From Zeus faber (taxonomy: Eukaryota > Chordata > Actinopteri > Zeiformes > Zeidae): DNA of 64,000 bases. A program made the translations under genes and the position numbers. Location of the stretch: contig OY482846.1 in the NCBI GenBank assembly GCA_960531495.1, positions 12,291,783 to 12,355,782 of the forward strand, given 5' to 3'. Under the pieces are notes generated by a model that was not told the origin of the DNA, did not search any database, and saw only the letters and a list, made by a program, of their open reading frames with translations. This document shows positions 52,887-64,000 of the stretch, piece after piece. Each line of letters begins with the position of its first letter. The stretch's first letter is position 1.

Positions 52887-54690
52887 TCCTGGTAAACTGC
52901 TGCTGATCTCACCAGACCCCCTGAGCTGTACGAAACCCCCAAAACTGTACAGATCAGTACAGTCGCTACATGACTACTGCAACTCCACACTTGGCATCTT
53001 TTGTATATGTTTACATGCAGTTACGAAACTTTTATTTAGAATTAACATGTTCATTGGGAAAAGTATGTTTTGTTGGGAGGTTTGAATGTTATGTTTTTGT
53101 TTTATTGGACCATTTTGACATGTGCCAAAAGTATTTTTAATTTGATAAAATTATTTTGTTCTTGTTTTGGGGTTGTTGTTTTTTATTATGCTCCCTGCGT
53201 TGTTGCTGTACAGTGTTTTATTTTTTTATTTTTCCTCAAATATGATTTATATTTTTTTGTTTTTTTTTGTGTCCAAAGCAGCAGTTAAAGGATAAACATA
53301 ATGTTATTAAGAAGCCTAGTGTAGTGCCTGTTCAAAACATGCCTGTTTGGAATGTCCTTGGGTCCCCAGCAATACACTTCCTGAAGCCCCGCCCCACTGC
53401 TGCACAGAGCTGAGAAGCTCACTGTTCGCTTGTTTATTCAAAGTTCATTAATATTACACGTGTTGGGTGTCCAAATTGCACCAAATTCGACAGTGCAGGT
53501 CCTTGGGTCCGCAGCAGTGTACCCGCCAAGTGTGAAGTAGATAGGATGAACGGTTGTCGAGCTAATCGAAGGACATACAGGTGATGTCATACCACAAAGT
53601 ATGTTTATTGTGTTGTGTTGTATTGTTTCTGCAATGCATGTTAATGCTCATTCTATGCAAGTTCATTTCATATGCTGCGTTTGTTGCTGCTCTGCACTGA
53701 ATGCATCTTTTTATTTTATTTTTTAATCCATAAAATGTGCAAAACCTGATTCCTCGCACAATTAATTATTTTGCTATCTTACAATCACAAAACTACAACT
53801 AAACAACCCACAACTCTGTCTTAATTTTATTGTTTTTTTTGTTTAAATTTGTTTATTAATTTCAAAACCGCAATACGTTTGATATGCTTTGAAAACGTGT
53901 TATATAGTTTGTGCTGAACAAAGGCATAAATGGAAACCAACTTAGGTCACTTTACACTTGTATATCCCTTGATTTACAAAAGATCTAGTTATGTAATTGG
54001 TTAAAATTTAAATTCCCACTAAAACTAAACCATACATACACGTTCGTCCTGAAGGAATAATATTTGTTAGTGGAGTCGATTAAAATACAAAATAATCTTA
54101 ATGTGTTATCACAAATACACTGGAGGTTGAAAATAATCCATGTGTACTGCTTTAATTTACAGAACAACAGCAACAGATCATGGCTGGATCTTTTTATGGT
54201 TCAGCCTGTGTGACCTTAAATGACAAAAATATCTTCAGAAAAAAATCTGCCAGAAAACAACCATTAGGAGGAAGAGGGGGGCCAGGTGGATAATATCTGC
54301 TTTAACTCCATATGAATGTTCCTGTGATTACCGGAGTTTTACTTTTTCAGTTCTTTTCCAGTCTCAAGTCATTTTCAACGTAACAAATAGTGCAACAGAA
54401 ATGGAACAGAATGAAAAGAAAAGGAGCAAAATGCACCAGAGAGGCTGCAAACCTGAGTAGGTTGGTGAAATATAACTCGCCTGGAAAATAACTTTAAGAA
54501 ATTTAAGATAAAGGTGAGATAAAAGACAAGAAGGAAATGTAGCCCTTGGGTGCTTGTTGCTGTTGCTTATTCTTATTCCAAAACAAATGATGAAATGAGG
54601 GAGAACAATCTGGGTACAACTGGGTGGGTGTTACAGAATGAGGGTGGAAAATAGCACGTGGTGATTAATCTGCCTTTGTCACCGAGCCAC
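52887..54690 (+). other. mtfr2 3' UTR and intergenic
   Basis: T-rich 3' UTR-like DNA to about 53300; no canonical AATAAA was noted there. A dispersed repeat with 'tgtccttgggtccccagcaa' and 'ggtccttgggtccgcagcag' phrases lies at 53330-53590. The rest is unassigned. Confidence 0.4.
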
Positions 54691-54694
54691 TGGG

Positions 54695-57480
54695 GTGCAC
54701 AAGCCAGTGTATCATCAGTGCCGGTCCCAAGCCCGGATGAACAGAGAGGGCTGCGTCAGGAAGGGCATCCGGTGTAAAAACCATGCCAAGTCAAACATGC
54801 GGACAACAAATCTGATTTCCATACCGGATCGGTTGAGGCCCGGGTTAACAACGACCGCCACTGGTGCCGTTAGCCAACAGGGTGCCAGCGGAAATTGTGC
54901 TACTGTCGGCCGAAGAAGAAGAAGAGGGGGAAGGCGTGTCCGGAGACAGCAGGAGAGGAAGAAGGGTAGGAGAGTGGAGTTGAGGGTAGGAACTTTGAAC
55001 GTTGGCACTATGAAGGGTGAAGAGAGAGAGCTGGCTGACATGATGGAGAGAAGGAAGGTAGATGTACTCTGTGTACAACAGACCAGGTGGAAGGGGAGTA
55101 AGGCCAGGAGTATCGGAGCCGGATACAAACTGCTCTACCATGGAGTGGATGGCAGGAGAAATGGGGTCGGGATAGTCTTGAAGGAAGAATATGTCAAGAG
55201 TGTTTTGGAGGTGACGAGAGTGTCGGACAGAGTAATGAGCATGAAGCTGGAAATTGATGGGGTGATTATGAATGTGGTCAGTGCATATGCTCCCAAAGTT
55301 GGGTGTGAGATGGAAGAGAAAGAAGAATTCTGTACTGGGTTGGATGTAGTGGTGGAGAGCGTCCCCAAAGGAGAGAGAGTGGTCGGTGGAGCAGATCTCA
55401 ATGGGCATGTTGGCGAAGGGATCAGAGACATAGGTGATGAGAAGGTGATGGGTAGGTATGGTGTCAAGGAGAGGAATGTGGAAGGACAGATGGTGGTGGA
55501 TTTTGCCAATAGGTGCTGTTTTGAATACGTACTTCAAGAAGAGGGAAGAACACAGAGTTACCAGATGACTTGGAAACAACTGCAGAAGTAGTGAGGGAGA
55601 CGGCCAAGAAGGTATTCGGTTTATCATGCGGGTAGAGGAAGGAAGCAAAGGACTCTTGGTGGTGGAATGAGGAAGTACAGGAGAGCATAGAGCAAGCTGA
55701 TGCAGCGCAAGGCAAAGAGAGAAGTGGCAAAGACAAAGGAAAAGGTATAATACAAGTTGTATAAAAGGTTGGACAGTAAGGAAGGAGAAAAGGACTTGTA
55801 CCGATTGGCAAGACAAAGGGACCAAATTGGGAAGGATGTACAGCAGGTTAGGATGATGAACGATAATAATGGGAATGTGCTGACTAGTGAGGAGAGTGTG
55901 TTGAGAAGGTGGAAGGAGCACTTTGAGGAGTTGATGTATGAAGAAAATGAGAAGGAGAGAAAAGTGGATGATGTGGGGATAGTGGATCAAGAAGTGCAGC
56001 ATATTAGCAAGGATGAGGTGAGAACAGCATTAAAGAAGATGAAGAGTGGAAAGGCAGTTGGCCCGGATGACATACCTGGGGAAGCATGGAAATGTTTAGG
56101 TGAGATGGCAGTGGCTTCCTATCCACACTGTTTAACACCATCCTGGAAAGGGAGAGGATGCCTGAGGAGTATAGAAGAAGTGTACTGGTACTCATCTTCA
56201 AGAATAAGGGAGACGTACAGAGCTGTGGGAACTACAGGGGAATAAAGTTGATCAGCCACAGCATGAAGCTATGGGAAAGGGTAGTGGAGGCTAGGTTAAG
56301 AGGAGAGGTGGGGATCAGCGAGCAGCAGTATGGTTTCATGGCAGGAAAGAGTACTACAGATGCAATGTTTGCTTTAAGAATGCTGATGGAAAAGTACAGG
56401 GAAGGCCAGAGGGAGTTGCACTGCGTCTTTGTGGATTTAGAGAAAGCATATGATAGGGTGCCGAGAGAGGAAGTGTGGTATTGCATGAGGAAGTCGGGGG
56501 TGGCAGAGAAGTACCTAAGAGTTGTACAGGATATGTATGAGGGCAGTCAGACAGTAGTAAGGTGTGCAGAAGCCGTGATGAAGGCATTCAACGTGGAGGT
56601 GGGATTGCATCAAGGATCAGCTCTGAGTCCTTTCTTGTTTGCAATGGTGATGGACAGGTAAACAGATGAAATCCGGCAGGAGTCTCTGTGGACTATGATG
56701 TTCGTGGATGACATTGTGATCCGTAGCAAGAGTAGGGAGCAGGTGGAGGAGAGCCTGGAGAAGTGGAGGCATGCATTAGAGAGAAGAGGAATGAAAGTCA
56801 GCAGGAGTAAGACAGAATACATGTGCCTGAATGGGAGGGAGGGGGGCGAAAAGCTGAGAATGCAAGGAGTGGAGGTGGAGAAGGTGGATGAGTTCAAGTA
56901 CTTGGAGTTGACCATCCAAAGCAGCGGAGAGTGCACGAGAAAGGTGAAGAGAGTACAGGCAGGGTGGAGTGGGTGGAGAAGAGTGTCCGGAATGATCTGT
57001 GACAGAAGGGTTCCAGCAAGAGTGAAGAGGAAGGTCTACAGGACGGTAGTGAGACCAGCCATGTTGTACGGTTTAGAGGCGGTGGCACTGACACAAAGGC
57101 AGGTGGCTGAGCTGGAGGTGGCAGAGTTGAGGATGTTGAGATTTTCATTGGGAGTGACAAGGATGGACAGGATTAAGAACGAGTACATTAGAGGGACAGC
57201 TCAGGTTGGACAGTTTGGTGGAAAAGTGAGAGAGGCCAGATTGAGATGGTTTGGACACGTGTGTAGGAGAGATGAGCGTTACATTGGGAGAAGGATGCTG
57301 AGGATGGAGCTGCCAGGCAAGAGGAAAAGAGGAAGGCAAAGAGAAGGTTCATGGATGTGATGAGGGAGGACATGCAGGCGGTTGGTGTAAGGGAGGAAGA
57401 TGCACAGAACAGAAGGTATTGGAGGCAGATGATCTGCTGTGGCGACCCCTAACGGGAGCAGTCCAAAGGAGAAGAAGATA
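54695..57480 (+). mobile_element. RTE-type LINE, decayed
   Basis: A 5' region with tcccaagcccggatgaacag and gtcaggaagggcatccggtg is typical of the family in fish. The endonuclease part reads RVGTLNVGTMKGEERELADM, VDVLCVQQTRWKGSKAR, MNVVSAYAPKVG and VGGADLNGHVG (apurinic-endonuclease-like). After a deletion near 55560, reverse transcriptase pieces follow: [55 protein letters not shown], then an in-frame TAA (56659), and MMFVDDIVIRSKSREQVEES. YLELTIQSSGECTRKVKRV and MLYGLEAVALT follow to 57360. The end ggcgacccctaacgggagca with gaagaagat marks the 3' terminus. Frameshifts and the stop make it inactive. Confidence 0.92.
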
Positions 57481-58079
57481 AAGGCCATAATCCAGCAAAA
57501 AAAAACAATTTGGAATGTGGCGGTCACATCGTTTCTGCCAGGAATTCCAGCCCATAACAGAAAATCTCACTTGGAGAAAAAAATTGAAATAAAATAAAAA
57601 TGCAGATAATGACTCAGCCTCATGTCTGGTGGACCGTGACTTGATTTCTTTGAATTCTCTGCCCAAGTCCCACAGCTTGACACCCACGGCTGCATAAAGT
57701 CAGAACCCAAAAATGATGCCAGCAAAGAGTAGAGAGGGTGAAGAAGTGACTCACGTTCATTGTATATCACAACATAATGTGTTGACATCCCTTTTAAAAT
57801 AAATGTACAAATAAAAGCAAAAAGAGAAATGTAAACGAAGACTTCAGATGCCAAAACCTACTTATCCTAAGGACACAATTAGCCTGGCCCGAAATAAAAC
57901 CCATCCCAAAATGAACTGCCATTATACTTCTCTATAGACAGTGTGCTGAAGTGATATGTTGTGATAATAACATTAAATTATGGGATGGGGAGGTAATGCT
58001 GAGGGGGATGAGGAGAGAGAAAAGGAAGGGTCTGTGGTTCGTTCTGGTCCTGATGAAGAACCACACCATCCAACATGAA

Positions 58080-58255
58080 CATCCACCCATCCATCTATTT
58101 ATCCATTCAGCCATCCATCAATTAATTCAACCATCAATCCATCCATTAATTTGTCAATCCATGCATCCATCCATTCCATCCAAATGACTAAATGTAAATC
58201 CATTCATCCATCTATCAATCCATCAGTTCACCCATCCATCCAACAATCTATCCAT
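58080..58255. repeat. (CATC)n degenerate tetranucleotide array
   Basis: Repeated atccatccatc with variants such as atcaatcc and attcatcc. Confidence 0.85.
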
Positions 58256-58346
58256 CAGTATTAGTTGCAGAATCTAAATTGTGCTCAAATTTCTCTTCAG
58301 ATGGATCTTCAGATCATGACCTGTGCAGTAAATGTCAAGTCCTACA

Positions 58347-58350
<4 letters not shown>

Positions 58351-58410
<60 letters not shown>
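58351..58410. repeat. (CT)n(CA)n compound microsatellite
   Basis: About 7 CT units followed by 23 CA units. Confidence 0.95.
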
Positions 58411-58412
<2 letters not shown>

Positions 58413-58889
58413 CACACACAGCATCACAGTTCGCTTCAGGTTTACTTTGCTGTCCTCTAATCTGACGGCACTAATCAGGGATAAAGCCGTGGGTCTGGGG
58501 TTAAAAGGTTCAGACAGACACGCACCCAGAAGGTCAGACGGTGTGATGTCATAGCGAGAGGAAAGAACACACACTTTCACACAATTTCTCTCTTTCGGAG
58601 TTAACGAAGCTTTTGGCTTTTTTCACTGCAGAGGAGTTGGAAACTATATATACAATGACATTCATATTCACCTCACCGCCATGAAAAAAAAAATCCCCCT
58701 CACAAAGCAAGGCAAGACACTATCATACACACACACACACACACACATACAACATTAAGTACACACTCTCTCCACACATTACGTACTTTTCTGGAATCGG
58801 TCTCTTCATTTTTAATATAAACAGTTATGACAATCCGGATGATGTTTATTTGAAAAACACACACACACACAGAGGAATATTTTACATTT

Positions 58890-59520
58890 TATGCCGCCTA
58901 CTCAGCATACGTGACGTTTTAAAGAGTTTAACAGGCCCTAGTCTAAAATATATATACACTTCCACCCCCCCACCCCCCCACCCCCACCCGAAGGTGAAGC
59001 CGTGGAAGATATATCTGATCGATTGACATGCTTGCAGCGAACAATGCCAGTTTTTGCTTCCACTGGGAAATGTCAACGTAAGGCAAGAAACCTTCAGAAT
59101 GTGAGCTTCACCTGCAACGGACATGCCCGTTGGCCGCTGCACGTACGCCGCTTACCGAAGAAATCAAGTTCTTCGTTCAATTTGGTCTCGCTTCAAGCGT
59201 TTTTTTTTGCCGATTAGCGCTGGATATTGGAGGGGAAATCACCGAGGCTGTCGGCAAAGCGACGGCGTGAGACGGTGTTCGGGAAACAGCAATGGCTGCT
59301 TCTCACCCTGCGAATAGAGGGGAGCCTGTTACGGAGGTCAGGAAGCCGCAGGGCCGGGGACATGTTTTCCGCTATGCACATAACACTTGCATAACATTAC
59401 TCAACTCACTAGACCTTTCCTAAATGCGAATTAAAACATTTCTTGTCATTATACGAGATAACGTTTTTAACCATCATCACGAAATAGATCTTTTTGTTTT
59501 GATTGTATCATTAAAAAAAC
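58890..59520. other. Unassigned region upstream of CpG island
   Basis: A poly-C/CA patch lies at 58962-58990. A moderately GC-rich stretch at 59000-59340 contains a 44-codon frame from ATG 59291 (MAASHPANRGEPVTEV...) in fair context, with a donor-like gag|gtcagg inside it. No match is recognised. Confidence 0.3.
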
Positions 59521-59529
59521 AAGTTATTT

Positions 59530-59698
59530 ATCCTGACACCAAGCGCAAGTTGGCCGCTGCCCGTCTCCGACGCTGATTGGTCCGCCCCCACCGCAAGCCC
59601 CCCCCCGGCCCCGCCCCGCGCTCAGGCGGCGGCGCGCGGGCGCGCTCGTGGTCACGCCGAAGCGGAGAAACTCGCCCCCGTTCCCACGCGATTCTCCG

Positions 59699-59734
<36 letters not shown>

Positions 59735-60110
59735 CTCACGCCCCGAGTGTCCGCGGCGACGCCAGCCCCCTCCGTCCGTCCCGCGCGGAACTCCGCCGCG
59801 TTCCGCGCGGCGCGACGCCACGGTCCCGCGGTCCCGCGTGACGGCGGAGGTATGTGACGTGCGACGCGTGCGGATTTAACGCGGCTCCCCTCGCGTGCTC
59901 GGTGGCGCCAGGGCGTCGAGGCGTCGCGTTTGTTCCGGTTCAGACGTCGCCGCGGCTCGTTACGACCTTCCGCGCTGCGGGATCGGAGCGCGACAGGTGC
60001 GTCGACGAGCGACGAGCGACGCGCGACGGGCGAACGAGTCAATCGTGGCGAACGGATCCTTTGAAAGACCCGGGACGCGAGGATCTCCGAGTCACAAACT
60101 TCGATTATTC
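59530..60110 (+). promoter_or_regulatory. CpG island, candidate promoter/first exon
   Basis: Dense CpG over almost 600 bp. At the left edge are an inverted CCAAT (gattggt, 59575) and GC boxes (ccgccccc, ccccgccccg), then a (GCC)n tract at 59698-59730, and a donor-like cggcggag|gtatgtg at 59850. This suggests a + strand first exon ending near 59849 for a gene outside the window. No protein is recognised in either direction; long open frames are a GC effect. Confidence 0.5.
59698..59730. repeat. (GCC)n trinucleotide tract
   Basis: About ten GCC units in the CpG island; poly-Ala/Pro/Arg-coding or 5' UTR depending on strand and frame. Confidence 0.9.
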
Positions 60111-61455
60111 GTGAGGATGACGTTAAAAGCCCGAGGGGGGGGGGGCAACGGCTGATGCCTTTTAACGTTCCCCACAATAAATCATGTTGACATACAGTAA
60201 CTCAGTTGTTTGGCCGTTTCTCCTCCAAACAGAAATATTTTTGAAAAAACTAGGCAAAAAAATGATATATATATATATATATTTTTTTTTTTGTGACCTC
60301 CAGATTGTGTTCTTTTACCTACTGTAAATGAATAATTTTCCCGGAACTAAATGGTTCTTGTCAGAATTGAATTCACAAACTCGCTGTAGCGACTCGTTCG
60401 TCAGAACTGTTCCCCGTGGGTTTTGTACCGACTGAATCAAACGCATAGCCGAACGACTCTTTTCCCCCCCCCCGAGTGACATTTCAAGGAGCCGAAAAAC
60501 AAAAAAAGAGTTGAAGCTTCCATCACCAGTATTGACAGCTTCACTGCAGCCTGGGATTAAAGGGGGCAGTTCACTTCTTGGGCATGCCCGAAGTTGTCCT
60601 TAAATTCAATTTTTTACAAATATTAGCCCTTAAAAATCAAGACGTACTATCCGACCTCGAGGCAACTGTTGTAATAACAGTTTATAGAATCATCTCCTTC
60701 ATAACCTAACTATTTCTGCCCAATATTTACCCAAATACATAGTACATACCTTTGTAACGTACCTACAAAATGAGTAGTCCAATGATCATAATTAATTTTG
60801 TTAACATTAGCAGAAAAAAAACAGGCCCTAATCTACTTAAGAGGTATTGAATTCAACTCTGGATACCTGCAAGCACCCAGTCAGGCCAGTCAGCGAAACA
60901 AACCTGTTGGGTCTGGCAATATGTTCTTAACACTGTATAATATATGATAACCAAGATATTGCCACCTTTAAATATACATAAATAAATATACAAATATACA
61001 GTAAGAATTCCTTTCTATTAGGAGGGATTTATATCAAATGTGTAGCTGTTAGTGACTTGAAGAGTCACTATCAACAATAATGGATAAAATTCAATGTTTT
61101 GGAAAGGATCAGGATTAAAAAGTCAACCAGCTTTAATTTTGCTTTGTCTTCATCCGATTTTTCCTCTGGCAATATTCAAAAGAAATTTCACAGTTTGTCC
61201 CTCCCTATGATTCCTCATCGTTTTACGACCCCAAGTCTGAAACCCAAAGTTATACCTTAGAAGGCTCTATAGTACACCAATAAGCTGTTTTAAACGTTGA
61301 AATACACTAGATATACTAGAATAGCAGATAATAATGCCCCGGCCATTCCTGCATAAACAGTTAGACAACCAGGAGACAATTGCTCAGTCACACACAGGGC
61401 ACGAGAATGAGTGAGATACCGGGGAAAAAAAAATGTTTTGACAAAAGAGAGCAAG
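60111..61455. other. Intergenic, unassigned
   Basis: AT-rich DNA with a (TA) patch at 60266-60281 and a short dispersed-repeat phrase (gcgactcgttcgtcagaact) near 60390. No gene seen. Confidence 0.4.
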
Positions 61456-61474
61456 AGTTACTGTCACTTCATAA

Positions 61475-61570
61475 CTACAGTTCTAAGGGGCTACGCTCCT
61501 ATTGGTGTTTCCTCCCACCGCATAATGCGGAAGTACTGAAATGTATTCATCCACTTGCTTTAACCAGTCA
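61475..61570. repeat. Inverted terminal repeat of DIRS-like element (left)
   Basis: Reverse complement of about 63830-63945 with indels; clean blocks include acagttctaa, ctcctattggt and gaaatgtatt. Confidence 0.8.
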
Positions 61571-63096
61571 GGATGTGCCCCTCTTCGTCCTCTGAAACCA
61601 ATTCAGCAAGACTGATGGGGGTCCAGTGGGGTATAAAACCCGAAGGGGCTACAACTCCTTCATAGAACTGTAATTACAAAACTACAGTGGCTCTCATTCT
61701 ACGTCAGGAGGCCCTGCTCCTTAGCGGCTATGCTCCTTTTGGTATACTAAGGGCAGAGACCCCTGATACTTTACTCCCCACTGTACCCGAACACGCCCCA
61801 AGTGAGTAACGGTCCAGGGTGCAGGCTGAATCAGCCGAGGCCGGCAGTAAATGTAATCTACGCACACCGCCACCCTGGCAATCCATCATGCCCCACTAAA
61901 GGGCCAATGGAAAGCAACTAACACTACATGCACTGTATCCACAGAGAGAGTGTTAGTTACTAAACACAGGCAACAAGTTAGAAACCTGAGTGGAAAACAT
62001 TCCCTCAGTCCGCTCGGCCACAGTGCCGAGCAACGACTGGGGAAGGGACCCTGCGGAATCGTCGCACTGGTAGAAACAGACAAATGGGGACAGCGACCAG
62101 CAAGATGCTGCTGTACAAATGTCCTGGACCCCAATGCCGCTAAAAAGGGGCAGTCAAAGCTGCCACGCCTTGAGTAGAGTGAGCATGGAGAGCGGTTGGT
62201 TAAGCCTGACCCGGCGACTCATAACCCATCGCGGTCAGTTTCGCATAGCCAGTGAGATAGGCGCTGTGCAGAGAGCGGCTGGCTAAGCGCGGCCACCCCA
62301 TAGCACACAAACTGTTGTCGTGACAACCAAATTGGAGCTGTAAAGCCGTTGCTACAACACACTCTAGTGAGGAGGAGGAAGAAAGGCCTCAAGGATAAAG
62401 CCGAGAGGTGGACTGAGCGCAAGGGCCCACGATGGTGGAGATCACAGCCTGTGACAGTCCATGCTGTTCAAGCCTGTGCCATTCAGGCAGCCGGCCAGCA
62501 GAGGACGTCCCAGGACCGGTGACAAGGTCACCGAGCCCCAAACCTGCGACAGTGCGTCGCGTCACGAATAGTGTCCAAAGCTGGAGTACTGTACTGTGTG
62601 ATGTGGTGGAGGTGCCGCTCTGCCTTGCGGGGGCCTCCTCGTGATATGACGTCCAACCCTCAGGTTCAGATGGCCCGGGACGTGGCTCACAGACAGAGAG
62701 TGGCGCCGTATTAGCCGCCATCTCCATAGCCTTTCAGCTGCGTAATGGAGTGCTGGTGATCTCACACCCCCCCTGTAAGCCACCGTAGCCCGGTTGTCTG
62801 ACCCGATCTCATGCAGCCTGCGCCTGGGAGAGGTGGAGAATGGCGGCGGAAGGCCTTAGACGCTTCCTCTGCCTCCGAAGCCGTCAGCGTCTCTCTGCTG
62901 GTGGTCAGGTGAGAGATCGAGGCCACCAGCATCGCCGCGTTCGATGTGGCCACCACAGCCTGGGCTGCCGGGGCGTATGTCGTGTCAACCAGCCAGGCAG
63001 TGTATCTATCCTTCGCAAACGGCAGCAGTGGTTTCTTGAATGCACAAGAACCCACCGAGGTCGGGGCGAGGTGATGGCCCAGTCGCGGTCGTGATT

Positions 63097-63154
63097 GATT
63101 CCTGCCGTGCGGTCAAGAGAGCATTCCTGCTCTCTTGACCGCACGGCAGGAATC
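63097..63154. repeat. Perfect 27-bp palindromic hairpin
   Basis: Arms 63097-63123 and 63128-63154 are exact reverse complements around ttcc. The stem includes cctgccgtgcggtcaagaga. It lies inside the decayed DIRS-like element. Confidence 0.92.
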
Positions 63155-63197
63155 GTTCACTCGCGAGAACGCCTGCTCCTGATGCGCCTACTAACCC

Positions 63198-63225
63198 CCC
63201 ACCACCACCACCACCACCACCACCA
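63198..63225. repeat. (CCA)n trinucleotide tract
   Basis: About nine CCA units within the DIRS-like element. Confidence 0.85.
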
Positions 63226-63829
63226 TCAAATCCACCTCCGTGGCCAATGGTGGTAGAGGCATGGGAATACCCAGGCGCCCCGCAGCGGAGGTGAGGAGGC
63301 TGTGGAAGTCCAGCTCCCCGCAGTAGGCGTGGCCTCTGTGGGACAGCTTGACACCGGGGGGGGGGGAAAAGGAGACATACCTGGGTGTGGAGGGAGGCCG
63401 AGAGAAGATGTCCCCTTCCTCCACGCTGAGGGCATCTTTGTCGTCCCCATCGGTGCAAAGGAACGGAGATGGCCTCCTCGTCTCTGCAACTCTCTGGCCC
63501 AGTGGCGCGTGTTCACTAAATTATTCCATGCGGTGGGCCGGCTTGGTGGCCAGTATGGCGCGACGGGCCTCGCACAGCGTCAGACCAGTGAGAGCATGCG
63601 CCGCTCCCAGGCAGATAAAACACCTGCCATGGGAGTCCCAATGCATAGGCAAGGGACTTGCAAAAAAAATGGCCATGTCCTCCAGACGCAGAGGAAGCGT
63701 GTATGTTCCTGCTTGACTCGGCGATGAATGTATTTGGTTGCAGCTGAATTGGAAAAGAGGACGAAGGGGGGGCGCTTCCTGGGCTATTATATATAATATA
63801 TTATAAATATTGGCTCCGCTGTTCCATCT

Positions 63830-63945
63830 TGATTGGCTGAAGCGAGTGGATAAATACATTTCCGTACTTCCACATACAAGGCTGGAGATATACCAATAGG
63901 AGTGTAGCCCTTCAGGGGCTTAGCCTCCTGACTTAGAACTGTATT
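63830..63945. repeat. Inverted terminal repeat of DIRS-like element (right)
   Basis: Pairs with 61475-61570. Confidence 0.8.
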
Positions 63946-64000
63946 CTGTGTCAAGTAAAAAAATAGTGACATTGAAGAATGATTGCATAGGAGATTGCGA

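Larger units (their letters stand above)
57481..58890. other. Intergenic simple-repeat-rich DNA
   Basis: Contains a degenerate (CATC)n array at 58080-58255, (CT)n(CA)n at 58351-58410, and short CA tracts at 58724-58746 and 58857-58871. No gene recognised. Confidence 0.6.
61460..63960 (-). mobile_element. DIRS-like retrotransposon, decayed
   Basis: Inverted terminal repeats bound it: gctcctattggt and ggaagtactgaaatgtattc at 61492-61548 pair with the reverse complements near 63850-63906. Reading the minus strand, gag-like pieces (ICLGAAHALTGLTLCEA at 63600; VDTTYAPAAQAVVATSNAA at 62960) are followed by an RNase H end (VSHVPGHLNL, 62690). Tyrosine recombinase fragments (GLSQAVISTI, 62450; VQDICTAASW with FVCFY, about 62060-62130) come next. 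The reverse transcriptase core is missing. The H-x-x-R motif reads HSTQ (62170-62181), a CGA-to-CAA type change. Inactive. Confidence 0.8.

Noticed and set aside
54845..56002. Long 385-residue minus-strand frame
   Set aside because: Shadow of the plus-strand RTE-type LINE, whose endonuclease and reverse transcriptase motifs are clear on the other strand.
59524..60177. 217-residue Arg/Ala-rich minus-strand frame
   Set aside because: Expected by chance in a CpG island; poly-Ala arises from the GCC tract, and no domain is recognised.
63006..63727. Independent genes on either strand (122-150-residue frames)
   Set aside because: They are fragments and shadows of the decayed DIRS-like gag region.

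Overview
The window reads as nuclear DNA of a teleost fish, probably a percomorph. It has multi-exon vertebrate genes with GT-AG introns, very many long (CA/TG)n microsatellites, and a typical fish transposon mix (L2-like and RTE-like LINEs, DIRS-like elements with inverted termini, Tc1-like and hAT transposons, a tRNA-type SINE). Three protein-coding genes can be assembled exon by exon, with reading phase agreeing at every junction.

(1) map7 (ensconsin, + strand, about 8.5-44.9 kb): 18 coding exons predict 717 residues. It has the N-terminal microtubule-binding coiled coil and the C-terminal charged MAP7 coiled coil that recruits kinesin-1. A phase-compatible alternative first exon lies at 13.9 kb. 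A candidate alternative last exon at 31.35 kb would give a protein with only the microtubule-binding half. (2) armc1l (- strand, 45.17-47.2 kb): 272 residues, an ARMC1-family mitochondrial protein, with one GC-AG intron. (3) mtfr2 (+ strand, 47.9-52.9 kb): 339 residues, a mitochondrial fission regulator. armc1l and mtfr2 diverge from a shared CpG-rich, CCAAT-containing promoter region. In human, MAP7 and MTFR2 lie together near 6q23, while ARMC1 sits beside MTFR1 at 8q13. The pair here therefore looks like the 6q-side counterpart of ARMC1-MTFR1, with an ARMC1 duplicate that mammals lack.

Layout: 0-8.4 kb is intergenic and repeat-rich, with a diverged minisatellite split by an L2-like LINE and by a second short LINE tail. 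8.5-43.1 kb is map7; its first intron is 14 kb and holds a Tc1-like relic, a hAT element with an intact 8-bp target duplication, and other repeats. The fourth intron holds a DIRS-like element ending about 50 bp before exon 5. A SINE, a U6-like RNA sequence and a perfect 24-bp hairpin follow exon 5. 43.1-44.9 kb is probably the map7 3' UTR. 45.2-52.9 kb is the armc1l/mtfr2 pair. 54.7-57.5 kb is a decayed RTE-type LINE. 59.5-60.1 kb is a CpG island with CCAAT and GC boxes, a (GCC)n tract and a donor-like site, perhaps the first exon of a + strand gene beyond the window. 61.46-63.96 kb is a second decayed DIRS-like element on the - strand.

Functionally, map7 acts on microtubule/kinesin-1 transport, while armc1l and mtfr2 belong to families acting on mitochondrial shape and distribution. 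No exotic multigene system was seen. The most notable observations are the armc1l-mtfr2 arrangement, splice sites embedded in TG repeats, the two candidate alternative map7 exons, and two long perfect hairpins. All identities come from recognising the predicted proteins by eye; no search was run.
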